Shown here in pieces: positions 30,831 through 43,168 of a stretch of 64,000 bases of DNA. Position 1 is the first letter of the stretch. Each line of letters starts with the position of its first letter. The notes beneath the pieces were generated by a model, which was not told the origin of the DNA, did no database searches, and saw only the letters and a list, made by a program, of their open reading frames with translations. The translations under genes were made by a program, and so were the position numbers. Source of the DNA: Dendrocalamus latiflorus (Eukaryota; Streptophyta; Magnoliopsida; Poales; Poaceae); assembly GCA_017311315.1 (NCBI GenBank), contig CM029666.1, forward strand, positions 37,768,749-37,832,748, given 5' to 3'.

Positions 30831-33800
30831 GAAGTTTGGTCAGATTTGGCACTGTTTGTCACATGAATATCAAATTTAGCCCCAGAATCACTATAATTCC
30901 ATCTGTAGTCCCCTCCCTGAGTGTGGGACTATGTGCCGCCGACACGTGTAAATCGTGCGGTCCAAGACCACACGACAGCGAGATCGTGTGGTCCCTAACC
31001 GTATGACTACTGTTCGCCGAGTTGTGCGGTCCCCGACCACACGATTGTAGTGCCGTCCCATCCACCAAAAGCTGTCACCTGCTTTTGCTTTTTTTGCATG
31101 CTGCATACACGCGCCGCTAGCTGCAAGTATTGGATGGTGTCCCCCCCTTGTGTTGTCTGCATTTTAGCCCACTCTTCACACAATAAAATGGTTCAAGCAG
31201 CAAGAGTATGCGATTGGAACTTGGACAGAGCAAGGAAATTGCAGAGAAAGAGAGGGAGTGAAGGGAAGAAAGAAAGGAGTGTAAACACAGGATTTTGAGT
31301 TGTTTTCATTTGGGTTCAGAAGTTTTTGCAATTGCGAAAGTTGTAGATCGTCTCGTTAGCTTCAAGACAAGGTAATTATCGTCATCGTGTGACTATAATT
31401 TTATCATAGTGATTAGCACATAATTAGCCAAAACATCATTTGTGAATTTTGCTGCATGTTAATCTTTAATAAAATGTTTGTTTGTGCGAAACCTTCCATA
31501 TATGAAGCATGGTGTATTGTAGTATATAGAATATGTTGTAGTTTATTTTTGTGAACACATTTATTTGTACTATTGCAGTCACTGCAATTGTAGGTTGTGT
31601 AAATGTTAAAAAATTTAGTATTTAACTAAGAGTACTTGTATGTGATAACAGGAGTAGCTGGATTAGAGACTAGAAAGTCACAGTTAGTAGGATTAGAAAA
31701 AAGTGGACACCATATGTCGGGTGCTAAAAATAAATTGCAATTAAATTTGAATGAGTAGAGTAAAATTAGAACACAAAAATTGTAACTTAATTTCCATACA
31801 AATTCGAAAGTAAGTTCCGTAAATAACATAATGAAAATTAAAATTTACAAATTAGTAATTTGATTTATATAAGAATTTATAAGTAAAAAAATGAAGAAAA
31901 CTAGTAATTGGAATTTTGCATTAATTGCAACAAGAATAATACAAATTAGGAGTGAAAATAAAAGAAAATTTGTAATTTAATTTTCATACAAATTTCGAAG
32001 TAAGATTTGTAAATAAGAGAATTAAAAATAAAATTACATTAAATTAGTAAATTGATTTATATAGGAATTTGTAAGTAAAATCCATAAATAAATAAAATTT
32101 ATATTTACAAATAAACAGAAATTACAAATCAAATTTGTTGGTGATAGAAAGAACGACAAAATTAACATGTAAATCTTAAAGTGCGGTAGCTACTGTATGC
32201 TGGTACGCTTGTTGCATGTTGTATACTAATAGGGTTTATTACACACATGTTAGGTATGCCATGGGAGACATTCAAGACTTATTTGTGTTCTACGGGAGTG
32301 GTCTCATACGCGATGGGCTGTGCAGGAGGGTGGACCTGTCAAATTGTGACCAAACCATGATCTGGGCACCTAGTCTGAAGGCCATGAGTCTGTCTGAGCT
32401 ACGGAGGTGAGTGCATTCTGCATTCGATTGGGACACTGCAAGGAAGAATTTATGGATCGAGACAGTGTATGCCTCAGTGGTAGGTGCTGCAGAGAAGACC
32501 ATGTGGCAATTTCTAAAGGTGATTAGTGACGCTTCATAGGCCAACTGCATGGAGGTCGTGTGCAACCCTGCCATAGTTATATATGCCAGGCCAATGGTGT
32601 ATGTTCACTTCATGGAGAGGACAGAATCATCCGCCATGGGGTGGTTCTGGTGGCGCTGGTGGAGACGAAATGCCTAGGTTAGTTTCCGACTCTCATGAAG
32701 ATGTTGGTGCGTGAGAAGATGTCGGCAAGGGAGTGGGAAATGGATACCTGAGGAGGTGTATGGAGAATTTTTAGGCGAATGAAGGTGTGGAGAGGTGGTG
32801 GGCTGCCCGTGTTGATTATCACGAATACCTTGCGGACTAGGTGGAAGAAGTGCACAGCGAGGAGGAGGATGTGGAAACAACTAGTTCTAGAGAGGACACA
32901 TATGGCGAAGGTACAATGGGAGGTATGTTAGGTGGTGTTGTGACCACCGACGTTACATATGTGTTGTCCAGACTGGCACAGTGGCATCCCTAGTTTTGCC
33001 ACAGGCGGAGGAGGCGGAGTGGGGGCTCAATGAGGGCACACTCATTTTAGGGCAGTACTTCCGTAATAAGAGTGCTACCCAGCAGACTATTGCTAGATAT
33101 GCTATCAACATTAGCCGGATGTATCGGGTGCATAGGTCCAACCCAGATACCTACATCGTCAAATGTGTTGACGGGTCTTGTCCTGGCAAGGTCCGTGCAC
33201 AGCGGTTCAGGGTACTACCACAGACTTCTGGATAATGGTGCTGAAGGGTCACGGTTGTGAGCTTGTGGCGCCACTACATAGGAACCGCAACATGACGTTG
33301 TCGTATGTTGCGGAAATGATAAGCAACCTCGTGGTGGCAGATGTGTCTATTTCTCCGAAGCTTTTGTTGACGGATGTAGTGAGTATAGTGAGGTTCGAAG
33401 TTAGCTACAAGAAGGTCTGGTGGGCGAAATGGAAGGAGCTGGAGTGTATGTTTGGGACGTATGAGGAGGCGTATGACCTGGTACCAAGAATGCTACATCA
33501 AATTGCAGAATCAAACCCAGGCACATACATTAACAGGAAGGAGCGGATTCATTCTACGCAGGGCCCAAATTGTTTTGTTTTTGACAGAGTATTCTGGGCC
33601 TTTCGCCAGACGATAGAAGGGTTCAGGTGGTGCCGTCCAGTGCTAATGATGGACGGCACGTTTCTATCTAGCAAGTACAAGGGTACTATCATCACTGCGG
33701 TTGCAACTGATGCGAATAACCAGTTACTTCCCATGGCATTTGCAATTGTGAAGAATGAGAATACCGATATTTGGCTGTGATTCCTGGCCAATGTGAAGCA

Positions 33801-36409
33801 AGCCGTGGTGCAAGATCGCCTAGAGGTGTGTGTCATCTTGGACAGTAATGCAGGCTTGTTGTCCACGTTGCGCATGATGCATAATGGGACACAGCCCCCT
33901 TCCAGTGGAATGATATGAAGAACCGTTGGTGCATGAGGCATCTTACGGCGAACTTCCACAGAAGGTTCTGTAGCAAGGACCTAGTGAAGATGTTCAAGAA
34001 GCTTTGTATGCTGAACCAAAAGAGGAAGTTCGAGGCCTTGTGGAGGCAGCTCGATCGAGAGACTGGCAAGCATGTACTGCATCCCGACCAGGCTGAAGCT
34101 GGGGCTGTGGAGGGAGGCTCCACGGGAGTTGGGGAGTTCATGCAATGGGTTCAGTCGAATGCACCTGATTTGGAGATGTGGTCTCTACTATATGACACTG
34201 GTGGAGTAAGGTATGTAACCATGATAACTAATATGTCCGAAGTGTACAACGGTGTCTTGAAGGGTATCAGATCCCTACCAATCATGGCAGCCGTGGAGGA
34301 GAGTTGGAACCATTCTGTCGAGTACTTTGTCAATAGAGCTATGATGGCGAAGAAACATCTAGACGAAGGCAAATAATTCTCTGAGATAATGCAGGCGTAC
34401 ATGGACAAGAAGATTGAGAAGACGTGCATGGGAGGAGACCCGCAACCTAGCAAGATCTGCTACAGCCCACGACGAACAAGCAAGGGCTGCTACGGTCCAG
34501 GCCGAACAAACGAAGCGTACCAGGAGGTCACACCCCCTAATGACGCCCCATGTAGGAGCATGTCTGTACTGAACGTTCCAACCGAACGTTCGCCACAACA
34601 CCCGCCCGAGGGTGAGACGCTGCCCCTCTGTTGGTGTAGAGATCCATGCAAATTCTTCAAGTCTAAGCAGCGGCTCAGCTTGGGCATGCGTTACTAGGGT
34701 TGTGCGTATTACTCTTGTGACTATCCTGATTGCTGTTTGAACACGATCAGCTATCAGCGGCCGGTAAGGACCACTTACAGTGTATTTCCCCTACTATTTC
34801 CCATTCCAAGTACATAATAACAACATCTCTCGTCTACCTGCAATTCTCGGAACCGCTATGTGGCTACCGTAAGTGGATCGACCTAGAGATCCACCTACAT
34901 GACCAGTGGACTCTCGACTATGAAGAGTGCAATGTCAAAAGGGCATGCAAGATCTGGGAGGAGGAGCGCCGCAACAACGAGCAAACCGAGTGTATACGTT
35001 GGAAGACAAAAGCTTATCTCAAGGCGTGCACGCGCAGTGAGCGTGAGGCTTGCGATAGGGAGTGCGAGAAAAAAAAAGGAAAATGGTAGCCAAGACCAAA
35101 AATGCATCTGAGGATTTCAACGCCGAGCTTGCAAGGAAGAAAAAATGGCCTCGGTCTATGCAGTAGGTCGGGCCGTTCTACACTAGTCCCCTGAATGTCG
35201 AATTTATTTCCATGCCAAGAAGGCGCATATGTATCATACGAGTAGTTCGATTTGTTGCATCGTGCATGATGTTGTTTCTTATGCATGTAACCAAATCATA
35301 TGAGTTGTGTTATTTCCATGTTTATTATGAAGTCTATTTTAATTAACAACATCAAATATCGTCGTCCTTTCCCATTCAATTCTTCGCGTGCTCAATATCA
35401 TATTCCTTCGTACTTACCAATCGTTACTATCCTAATCATCCTCACAAAAATTTTCATGAAATTTCTTGCACTACAACAATATACGATGATCGCAAACTGT
35501 TATTGTAAATCGAACATATTTTTTTTTGTCATTCACAGTGTGCGAAAATCACAAATGGACCAATCATTACATCGAACTATAACTTACCTTCGTACATACG
35601 GGTCATTGAGGTCTCAATCGTCCCCACAAAATTCTTCCGAAAATTTCTTGCACTACAACAATATACGCCGATCAAAATATGTTATTGCCAGTCTAACAGA
35701 TTTCATACCGTTGAGAATTTACGAAATCGCATATAAACCAGCCTACCTACATTGTCTGCCCTTTTATTTCGAAAAATAACAGTCTAAAAAAGATTTCCTA
35801 CATGTATTATCTACACAGTGTAAGGATTTTTCAAAATATTTTGCACATCGTTTTCTATATTACAAAATTCGTGTAACCTCTACACATAAATAAATTACGG
35901 ACGAAAATTCATCATGTTTATAATTACAAAAAAGTTACACAAACAAGTAAGCAAGACTCCACACAAAAATTATAATCTTTAAATATCATTTCCTATATCT
36001 ATAAATTATTACATTTTGAATATGTTTCTATAAATAAATAGAAATGTGTATTTATCACAGGAGACTATTACACCAACAAGCGCATAAAGCAGACCGAACA
36101 ACAGTCGTGTACACGACCACTGTAGCAACCCAAATCGTGCAATCGAGGACCGCACGACTACTATAGCAGCCTAAATCGTGCGATCAGAGACCGCACGACC
36201 ACTGTAGTAGCCCAAATCGTGCGATCGGGACCACACGTCTCCGAATGGTGCGGTCCCCGATAGCACGATTCGAGTCGTGCACTCCGGGACCGTATGATTG
36301 CATATATGTCATGCTCGTGTAGTCTCGCGCTCGAAGAGAGGTCTAAAAATTAAATTGCAATAATTCAGGAGCTAAATTTGGTATTGAGTGCCAAATTTGA
36401 CAAAACTTC
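30831..36409 (+). mobile_element. MuDR-like element, 5579 bp, full length but mutated
   Basis: The ends GAAGTTTGGTCAGATTTGGC and, reverse complemented, GAAGTTTTGTCAAATTTGGC form imperfect TIRs of about 70 bp, flanked by a 9-bp duplication. Both subterminal regions carry short repeats built on AAATCGTGCGGTCC and GACCGCACGAC (30950-31050; 36110-36300, about 45-60 bp apart). Inside is a degraded transposase on the plus strand (about 32256-35162). 31100-32200 and 35170-36080 are A/T-rich non-coding. The size and transposase show descent from an autonomous element; stops show it is now dead. It ends 135 bp upstream of the SGT1 start codon. Confidence 0.88.
32256..35162 (+). pseudogene. MuDR-like transposase remnant with GRF-type zinc finger
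   Basis: In order: a leader (MGDIQDLFVFYGSGLIRDGL, 32261); a Mutator DNA-binding domain (33020-33225) with GQYFRNKSATQQTIARYAI and TYIVKCVDGSCPGKVRAQ; the MULE catalytic core (33560-33780) with CRPVLMMDGTFL (first Asp) and VATDANNQLLPMAFAIV; VCVILDSNAGLL (near 33830) where the usual SDRH second-Asp motif has become LDSN; a C-terminal part (33915-34376) with VRYVTMITNMSEVYNGVLKG; then LCWCRDPCKF and later WIDLEIHLHDQW (34625-34910), like a GRF zinc finger with its coiled tail. Frameshifts near 33230 and 33890 and a stop at 33778 break it. Confidence 0.83.
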
Positions 36410-37026
36410 TTGTTGCTTAGCCCGGCCTCTCCCGCATTGAACTCTCCAAACCCACCCCACGGGCTATACCACCCCATGATCTTGCTCTACTCTGCTCACC
36501 AAGTGTTCGTCTGGTCTCCCCCCACCTCGCAGCCGCAAGCCGCCATGGCCACCGCCGCGTCGGATCTGGAGAGCAAGGCCAAGGAGGCCTTCGTCGACGA
36601 CGACTTCGAGCTGGCCGCCGAGCCCTACACGCAGGCCATCGAGGCCGGCCCCGCCACCGCCGATCTCTACGCCGACCGCGCCCAGGCACACATCAAGCTG
36701 GGCAACTACACTAGTACGTGCCTCCCGCCCTCCCTCTCCCCACCTCCCCCGCGCGGTTCGATTCGTTTGTTTCTGCGGTGTCGTGGAGCTGTGCGGTGAT
36801 TTGGCGCGTGGATGCAGATGAAATCGCGAGGTTTTGAAGGCGGTTTTCAGATGTAGTTTGATTCGCGGTTGTTTGTTGCGTTGTGGGCGAAGTCGTGCGA
36901 TTCTAGGTTAGGGTTTTGAAGGTCAACCCGTGGTTTTGGCCTGAATGAGCTTGTTTTGTTGTTGTTGTGATAGTTGGAGCCATTCGTGCGCTTGTCTGGA
37001 AGCGCCGTGTGATTCAAAGATGGTAT

Positions 37027-37540
37027 TGTTGGGAATAGTCTCACATTGGTTATGGGAAAGAAAGAATTACAACTTATAAGTGTGAGGGAGATATTGTACT
37101 AGCCTTTTGGGGCGAGAAGGCCCGGGGAGTGAAACCCGGTTGGACCTAGAGGCCAAGGTCTGTTATGACATTTGGTATCGGAGTCCAGTTGTCTAACATC
37201 TCCCTGGATGCAGGCAACCAATGTATGAGGGGGAGATTAGGAATAGTCCCACATTGGTTGTGGGAAAGGAAGAAGCATAACTTATAAACCTAACATCTCC
37301 GAGGGGGGATTGTTAGGAATAGTCCTAAATTGGTTGTGGGAAAGGAAGAAGCACAACTTATAAGTCTAACATCTTGCATGCAACCAATGTGTGAGGGGGG
37401 AGATTGTTTGGAATAGTCTCACATTGATTGTGTGAAAGGAAGAAGCACAACTTATAAGTGTGAGGAAGACCTCACCTATTAGACTAATTTTTTGGGGAAG
37501 AAGACCTAATACCACTTATAAGGTTGTTGCTTTGAGGCTT
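37027..37540 (+). mobile_element. TRIM (miniature LTR retrotransposon) cluster
   Basis: An LTR-like unit (37027-37170) begins TGTTGGGAATAGTCTCACAT and ends TGTTATGACA. It is followed by TTTGGTATCGGAGTCC, a near match to the initiator-Met primer-binding site TGGTATCAGAGC. After a short inner part comes a purine tract (GAGGGGGAGAT) and further LTR starts at about 37237, 37311 and 37405, each preceded by GAGGGGGGAGAT- or GAGGGGGGAT-like tracts. All the hallmarks fit a TRIM with no coding capacity, here as a tandem or recombined array. It lies in intron 1 of the SGT1 pseudogene. Confidence 0.75.
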
Positions 37541-37988
37541 ACATATGGGCAGCCTGTGGGCTTAGGTGGTCAGCCCATTTGGACCTGTGGCAGTCTTTGA
37601 TGAGGATTGTACTAAAAACGGGCGAAATAAATTTCATTAGCAAGAGTTGACTAGCTAATAGGATGGGGCATGGACTATGGAGGATAAATAGATAGAATAG
37701 CTGCACTGCGGGAAGAACACTGCTATTTATAACGTGTGTTGGCATATAACTCAACGACTTGTGCGCGGTGTAAGATATTTTTCTGCTTGTTGAGATGCTA
37801 CGGTTTCTTTTTTGTGAATCGCTTGGTGGATTTCAGTCAAAATGTGTGCGAACATGTAAGAGTGAGATTGCATGGGTGGCTTGGTATGGGTTAGATAGCA
37901 GTGATCTCTTGTTGCTGAGATGCTGTAGTTGCTTTCTGTTCCTTCCTTGGCGGGCTTTCAGTCACATGTTGAAAAGGAGGGAGAATAA

Positions 37989-38799
37989 GGGGGTGTTTGG
38001 TTGGTGCCACAATTTGCCACATGAGGTAGCCATGTTTGACTTTGTTAGGCTGGTGTTTGGTTCTTTATCTAACTTGTAGTTAGCCATATTTTCTTAGCAA
38101 TATACCCCACATGTCATATAAAGAACTTTACGCCAAGTCTTGCCACAACTATAGCCAATAATTTGCTAGCCACAAAAATTGTGGCTTGCCACACCATTGA
38201 CACAAAATTTTGGCAAAACAAGGCAATTTGTGCCAAAGGTGTGGTGTTGTGGTTACGCAACAAACAGCAGGTACAAAGGCTTCGGGTGGCCTGTGATGGG
38301 TACTCGGAGGCTAAAATTCAAGAGAGGGGAGTGTTATAGAATATGGCTGGCACTCAATCTTGGCTCAAGTATGCTGCATATATCCCAAAATGTTCTCTCC
38401 CTCCCCATGGTGCCCTAGGGGTCATATTTATAGTCATGGGTGATGTTGTTTACACAAATGCCCCCTTGGGGGTCTTTACTAGCAAGAACAAATATGTCCT
38501 TTCCTTAGCATAACTTTAGTGGACCTGCCTTCTAGTTACCGCATAATGGGCCCTTGCCTTGCTAGGCCGATTAGGCTAAGGTGGGGGTCACTCCCCCAAC
38601 AGTGTGGCAAGCCACAACTTTTGTGGCTGGCAAATTATTGGCCACAAGTGTGGCAAGATTTGGCATAAAGTTGTCTATATGGCACATGGGGTATAGTACA
38701 AAGAAAGCGTGGAACATCACAAGTTAGGTAAAGAATAAAATGCTAACCTAACAAAGTCAAACATGGCTAGCTTACATGTGGCACCAACCAAACACCCCC
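37989..38799. mobile_element. Foldback MITE interrupted by a solo LTR
   Basis: Two arms (37989-38194 and 38602-38799) are inverted copies along almost their whole length, starting GGGGGTGTTTGGTTGGTGCC. Without the LTR insertion the element is about 454 bp with a 50-bp middle. The ends resemble Tourist/PIF-type GGGGNTGTTTGG termini. Flanking bases TAA and AAA do not give a clear 3-bp duplication. A 22-bp piece of the middle (AAAATTTTGGCAAAACAAGG) recurs directly right of the element. Confidence 0.8.
38245..38601 (+). mobile_element. Solo LTR of the Tat-related LTR family, 357 bp
   Basis: It starts TGTTGTGGTTACGCAACAAA and ends GGTCACTCCCCCAACA, sharing start, CATATTTATAG-type TATA region, a GCCCCCTTGGGGG stretch and the end with the 5' LTR at 7492-7802. 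GTGTGG lies on both sides (38239-38244 and 38602-38607), consistent with a 5-6 bp duplication. Removal of the block restores the palindrome of the surrounding MITE. No internal region is present, so it is a recombination product. Confidence 0.85.
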
Positions 38800-39319
38800 A
38801 AAATTTTGGCAAAACAAGGCAGGCAACCATATACCCCCTAAATGGGGTGGCTTGGAAGGGGTTAGATTGTTTAATCTCTGATGGTCTTAACTGCTAATGT
38901 GAGCCAGTAGGAAAGAAAACAAGAAACCGGTTGTTATCCTCATCGCAGTGTGTTATTTTGCAATCTATAGTTGTTCTGTATTCTGAATGAGGATTTGAGT
39001 GTCTACAAATGCTGTTTTGTTTATTGTTGGTGCATGATACAAAGTGTTGTAATAGGTAAAGTTTCTGCAATAAAAAATAGTGCTAAAAGCTTTCAATTCT
39101 GTCCTCATACAGTGCAGTACAAGGGCATCAAAATATTTGGGTTTGTCCTGTGACATTAACGATGCGTTTATCCAGTTTGTTTCTTAAGGCATCCCCAATT
39201 ATAAATTGTTAACCTTTCTGTCCAGTTGGCGGTGCTGTTTCCATGAAGTATGCTTTTGTTGTTTGCTTTTCCTCAAAGAATTGTTAGTGAATAGTAGCTT
39301 AGCTATGCAAATGTGCAGT

Positions 39320-40040
39320 GTTCTAAAATCGGATCTAGGCGGTGCCTAGGCGCTAGTCGGCAGCCGGCCACTGCAATTTCAGCAAAGTCAGTGAGCTAGG
39401 CGGCCTCCCCGCCTAGGTGGTCCAAGGCGGGTTTGGGCGGCCTAGGCGGGCACCGAGCTGGTGCTGGGGAAGTGAGGGAGGGAGATAAGGGAGAGACGAG
39501 AGAGTAATAGTCGAATGGAGGTCAATTGCTCGAGGAAGACAATCAATACAAAGCGTGAGTCTGTGGGCGGGATGGGCCTTGTCTGTGTCCGGCCCACTAG
39601 AGCCCACCAAGTAATAGAAAACCCTAGCCAGGGACACACTCCACGCTTCGCATGTTTTGTGCGGGCTGCGGCCGATGCACGTGAGCGGGAGGCATGGGAT
39701 GGCGTAGCGGCGGGCAGCAGACCGGGGGAGGTCACCGTTGTCGAATCCACCTCTCCACCGTTGATTCCATCCCACTGCCAGCTGAATCCACCTGCCCCAC
39801 GGTCGATTCCACCTCGCCGCTGGCCAATTCCACCTCCCTCGCCGTCGAATGCACCTCACCACTGGCCTATTCCACTTCTTTCGCCATCGAATCCAACTCC
39901 TCCAACGTCAATTATCCTTCCCTGTCACCGGCATCGACCTCCTGGAGGTTGGTACTGCCGCTGCTCCCACTCCCTCTTTCCTGTGCACCTTCTCCCCTTG
40001 TGCGCTAGTCAGGTGGTAGGGTGGCGCCTAGCGCCTTGGT
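39320..40040. repeat. Insertion with GCCTAGGCG-rich ends
   Basis: The left side is rich in GCCTAGGCG (39340-39460) and the right side has GGCGCCTAGCGCCTTGGTG (near 40025), a weakly inverted arrangement found on dispersed repeats in grass introns. Between them lies a run of CCACCTC... repeats (39745-39930, period roughly 30 bp with GGTCGATTCCACCTC-like phrases). The open frames here have no domain and are not called. Confidence 0.45.
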
Positions 40041-41399
40041 GAACCATGGGTATGTGTTATTTTGTTAACCGAAACAGTTTATAACCCATGCATGATGGTG
40101 TATGGTGATGCTGGCAATCAGTTTTCCTTTGTTTACTATGTCCAAGTGCTATTTGGACAACGGATCCCACTGCTTAATAGGCTAACAGATGTATCTAACT
40201 AGAGAACATGACTGTTTTTGTGTGTGTGTGTGTGGTGGTGGGGTGGGGACTTACTTGTTTGGAACTTTAGATGTTTGATAAAATAAAGAAAATCAAGAAA
40301 TTTGATTCATATGGTGTAAATATCCATGTTTCTGATTATTTAGCCTTTTACGCTCGAAAAAAGTACAATTGTAGTAATAATATAAAACAATGGTTTTACT
40401 ATCTATGAAGGAAAAGTTCTAGTGGAATGCATGAGATTTGCCGAGGTGTTGTTGTGGTATGATTGTTTTCATGAAATGGTGTAATGGTTATGACTCAACC
40501 ATGGTCTGGACTTTGGAAAGCTTGTTACCATCTGTTTCCTGTCTTGTTGTGACCCATACTGGTTTTGTTGCTGTTACCTAGTAACAGATCCACAAATGGT
40601 GGGATATTGTTACAAAAAAGGACAGGCAACATGTTAATTTGCTAGGAAACACCTTGGTTTCTGGTTTTGTCAAACTCATCAGGTTGCTTATTTGTTTGCC
40701 CATTATTACTTCTAAAATGTTATGAAAAGATAGTGCCACAACAGGCATAGGTCATCATGATATCAGTTCTTAATTAAAAGTTGTAACTTGTTTTTGTAAA
40801 CTATAGTCCGTAAATTATATCTACTGCTAATTACCTATCTTGCTAGACCTTATAAGCTCAATAGTTTAATTATGCTTGTTTAGTTGTGCTAATTGTAAGC
40901 ATGATTGTAATCGTATATTTCATATTAAAACAATATAGTGCACTGAGTGCATATTAATTTGTCCTGCAGAGGCTGTAGCTGATGCCAACAAAGTGATTCA
41001 ACTTGATCCTTCGATGCATAAAGCATACCTACGGAAAGGATTACTACACACTTATCTGTTTCATTTGTTCAATGTCATTTAAAAACAGACCCCCATTTGT
41101 TGCAATTTCATTTTATGATAAGTAATGTCTGTTTGCAGTGCCGCATGCATCAAGCTTGAGGAATATCAAATTGTCAAGGCTGCTCTTGAATTGAGTTCTT
41201 CCTATGCATCTGGTGACGCAAGGTTTACTCATCTAATGAAGGAGTGTGATGAGCGCATTTTTGGTAAGCATAACCCTTGAGCTCATCAATTATACACGAT
41301 AATCAACATTTGCCATAATACCATCTCTTTTTTTCTTATCATCAACAAACCATAATGCAATGCAATGCTATGTCCATATGCACTTTTTGAGTTTATACC

Positions 41400-43168
41400 G
41401 GTATAGCTGAGGGAGCACCTGTTGATGTACACTATCTACCTCCATCCCATAGAGGTGCCTACGAAAGTAGGTCTTATTCAAGAGCACTCCGGACTAATCA
41501 TATATCTTTTTGACCGACATGGTCTATGCACTCCAGACTAGCTATATAACTTACTTCCCTAGTTTATTTTTTCTTTTCATGATGTGAATGCACATGATGT
41601 AATATTTTCATTATTCGTTTACCACATACCACAGTATCGATAACTATTAACATCATCCTTTCAGATTCATCAACCACATCATATGTAATAAGACTCATGT
41701 ATATAAATATAGCATGGCTAGTAAATCCAATTACTCAAAATAATAATAAACAACCATTTATTGTTCTACCATGCACTTGCTTTTAACCACATGGAGTGGA
41801 GCGGTGTGGATGATACCAACTCCGTTGCAACCTCGCTTACAGTATCTCAAGTGAACATATGCCACAACAGTGCAAAACATCAAACAAAAACAATATCACT
41901 CTTACGCGCTTCCCGGCCCAACAAACCTCTCTTCACCGGGCAACCTTCCCCGCTGTCCCAGCTATCAAAATATCAGATTTTTTGGCTCAGATGCCCTAAC
42001 ATGGTAAGTCATATAAGTTCTGGAATCTACATAAAATTTGTTACACTTTCTTAGTTAGCCAAAAACCCTAATTAATTCATATAAACACTGGGTTTTAACC
42101 CCAAGGACTGTTATGTTGTTGTATTGGACAGCAAGTTTAACAATTTTATATCTATTTATCTACTGTACCAAACATGATAAACCATACCACTTCTACAAAC
42201 TACGAAAAATGATCTAACTTTCTTTAGTTATGCACACAATTTAATTCGGCCATCTACTAGACCCAATTTACAGATTATTATGATTGCATCCAACAACGAC
42301 CAAACTCTGGACGGCAGTCTTCCCGGGGCCATAACTTCTAAACCTCTCAATCAAATCCTGTGTTCTTGCACTCTATGGAACTCTTAAACAATTACCTAAA
42401 CTTTTTATGTATAGAAATTAGAAAAAACCTTAATTAAGCCAATACAGTGCCCAAAATCGCAATAGAAGAACACGGCAGACAATCCAATCTACTAATCGGT
42501 TCTGATTTTAAACTCACTAATTCCCCTTCTAATCGTGACTCTTAACCTCTACTAAATTGGTAATCCAGTGTGGGAAAAAGGTTTAGGCCATTGCCCTAGA
42601 TGCAAACGTCACGGACTGCAGAGACAGTGGCTTCTCTCTTCTGAACCTCCTTCTTCCTTGCTGCGGCGGCGGTTCCTTCCATGCTACTTCCTTGCCATCG
42701 GCCCTTCAGCAGCAGCCCATCAACAACAGCAGCAAGTAGGCGTGCATGGGCAGCGGCGGCGCACTGGGCGGCGGTAGCGCTTGGTAGTGCAGTGGCGGTG
42801 GTGGCGGTGAGCGGCAACAACAGCAGCAGCAGTAACGTGCGGCTGCCAGAGGTAGTAGCCCTTCCTGGTGGCGGCGGCACTCCTCCCTCCTGGCGACCCA
42901 CAAGAAGGCGGCGGCTGCAGCCCTAGGGCATGGCGGTGGTGGTGCTAGTGTTTGGGTAGGGAGGCAGTGGCTCGGTTGGGGAGGAACTATGGCAGGCGCC
43001 GCTTCCCCTCTCCCCTTTAGACGTGAGCATGGCCAAGGCATGCATGCCAAGTTCGGCCTGGCCCAACCCCTCTCGCTTTCTTTTTTTCTTTATTCCCTTT
43101 TCCCTGGCTTCTTTCTCTGTAATTCTCTTTAGGTCCTTAGGAAGGAAAAAAGATAACAGGGTATTACA
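41400..43168 (-). mobile_element. Probable long LTR or fragment, minus strand, in SGT1 intron 3
   Basis: Read on the minus strand the block starts TGTAATACCCTGTTATC at 43168, then a GC-rich part (43050-42600), then A/T-rich sequence, and later GGGCATCTGAGCCAAAAAAT and CAGCTGGGACAGCGGGG-like text. That layout and start resemble the long TGTAACA-type LTR at 12764. The other end and target duplication were not found, so limits and class are tentative. Glycine/proline-rich open frames at 42600-43050 are not supported as genes. Confidence 0.45.

Noticed and set aside
39515..40042. 175-aa Pro/Ser/His-rich frame
   Set aside because: It is made by short imperfect CCACCTC repeats within an intronic insertion and has no domain.
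42568..43050. Ala/Pro/Gly-rich frames on both strands
   Set aside because: Simple GGCGGC/CAGCAG composition in what looks like a minus-strand LTR; no start context or homology.
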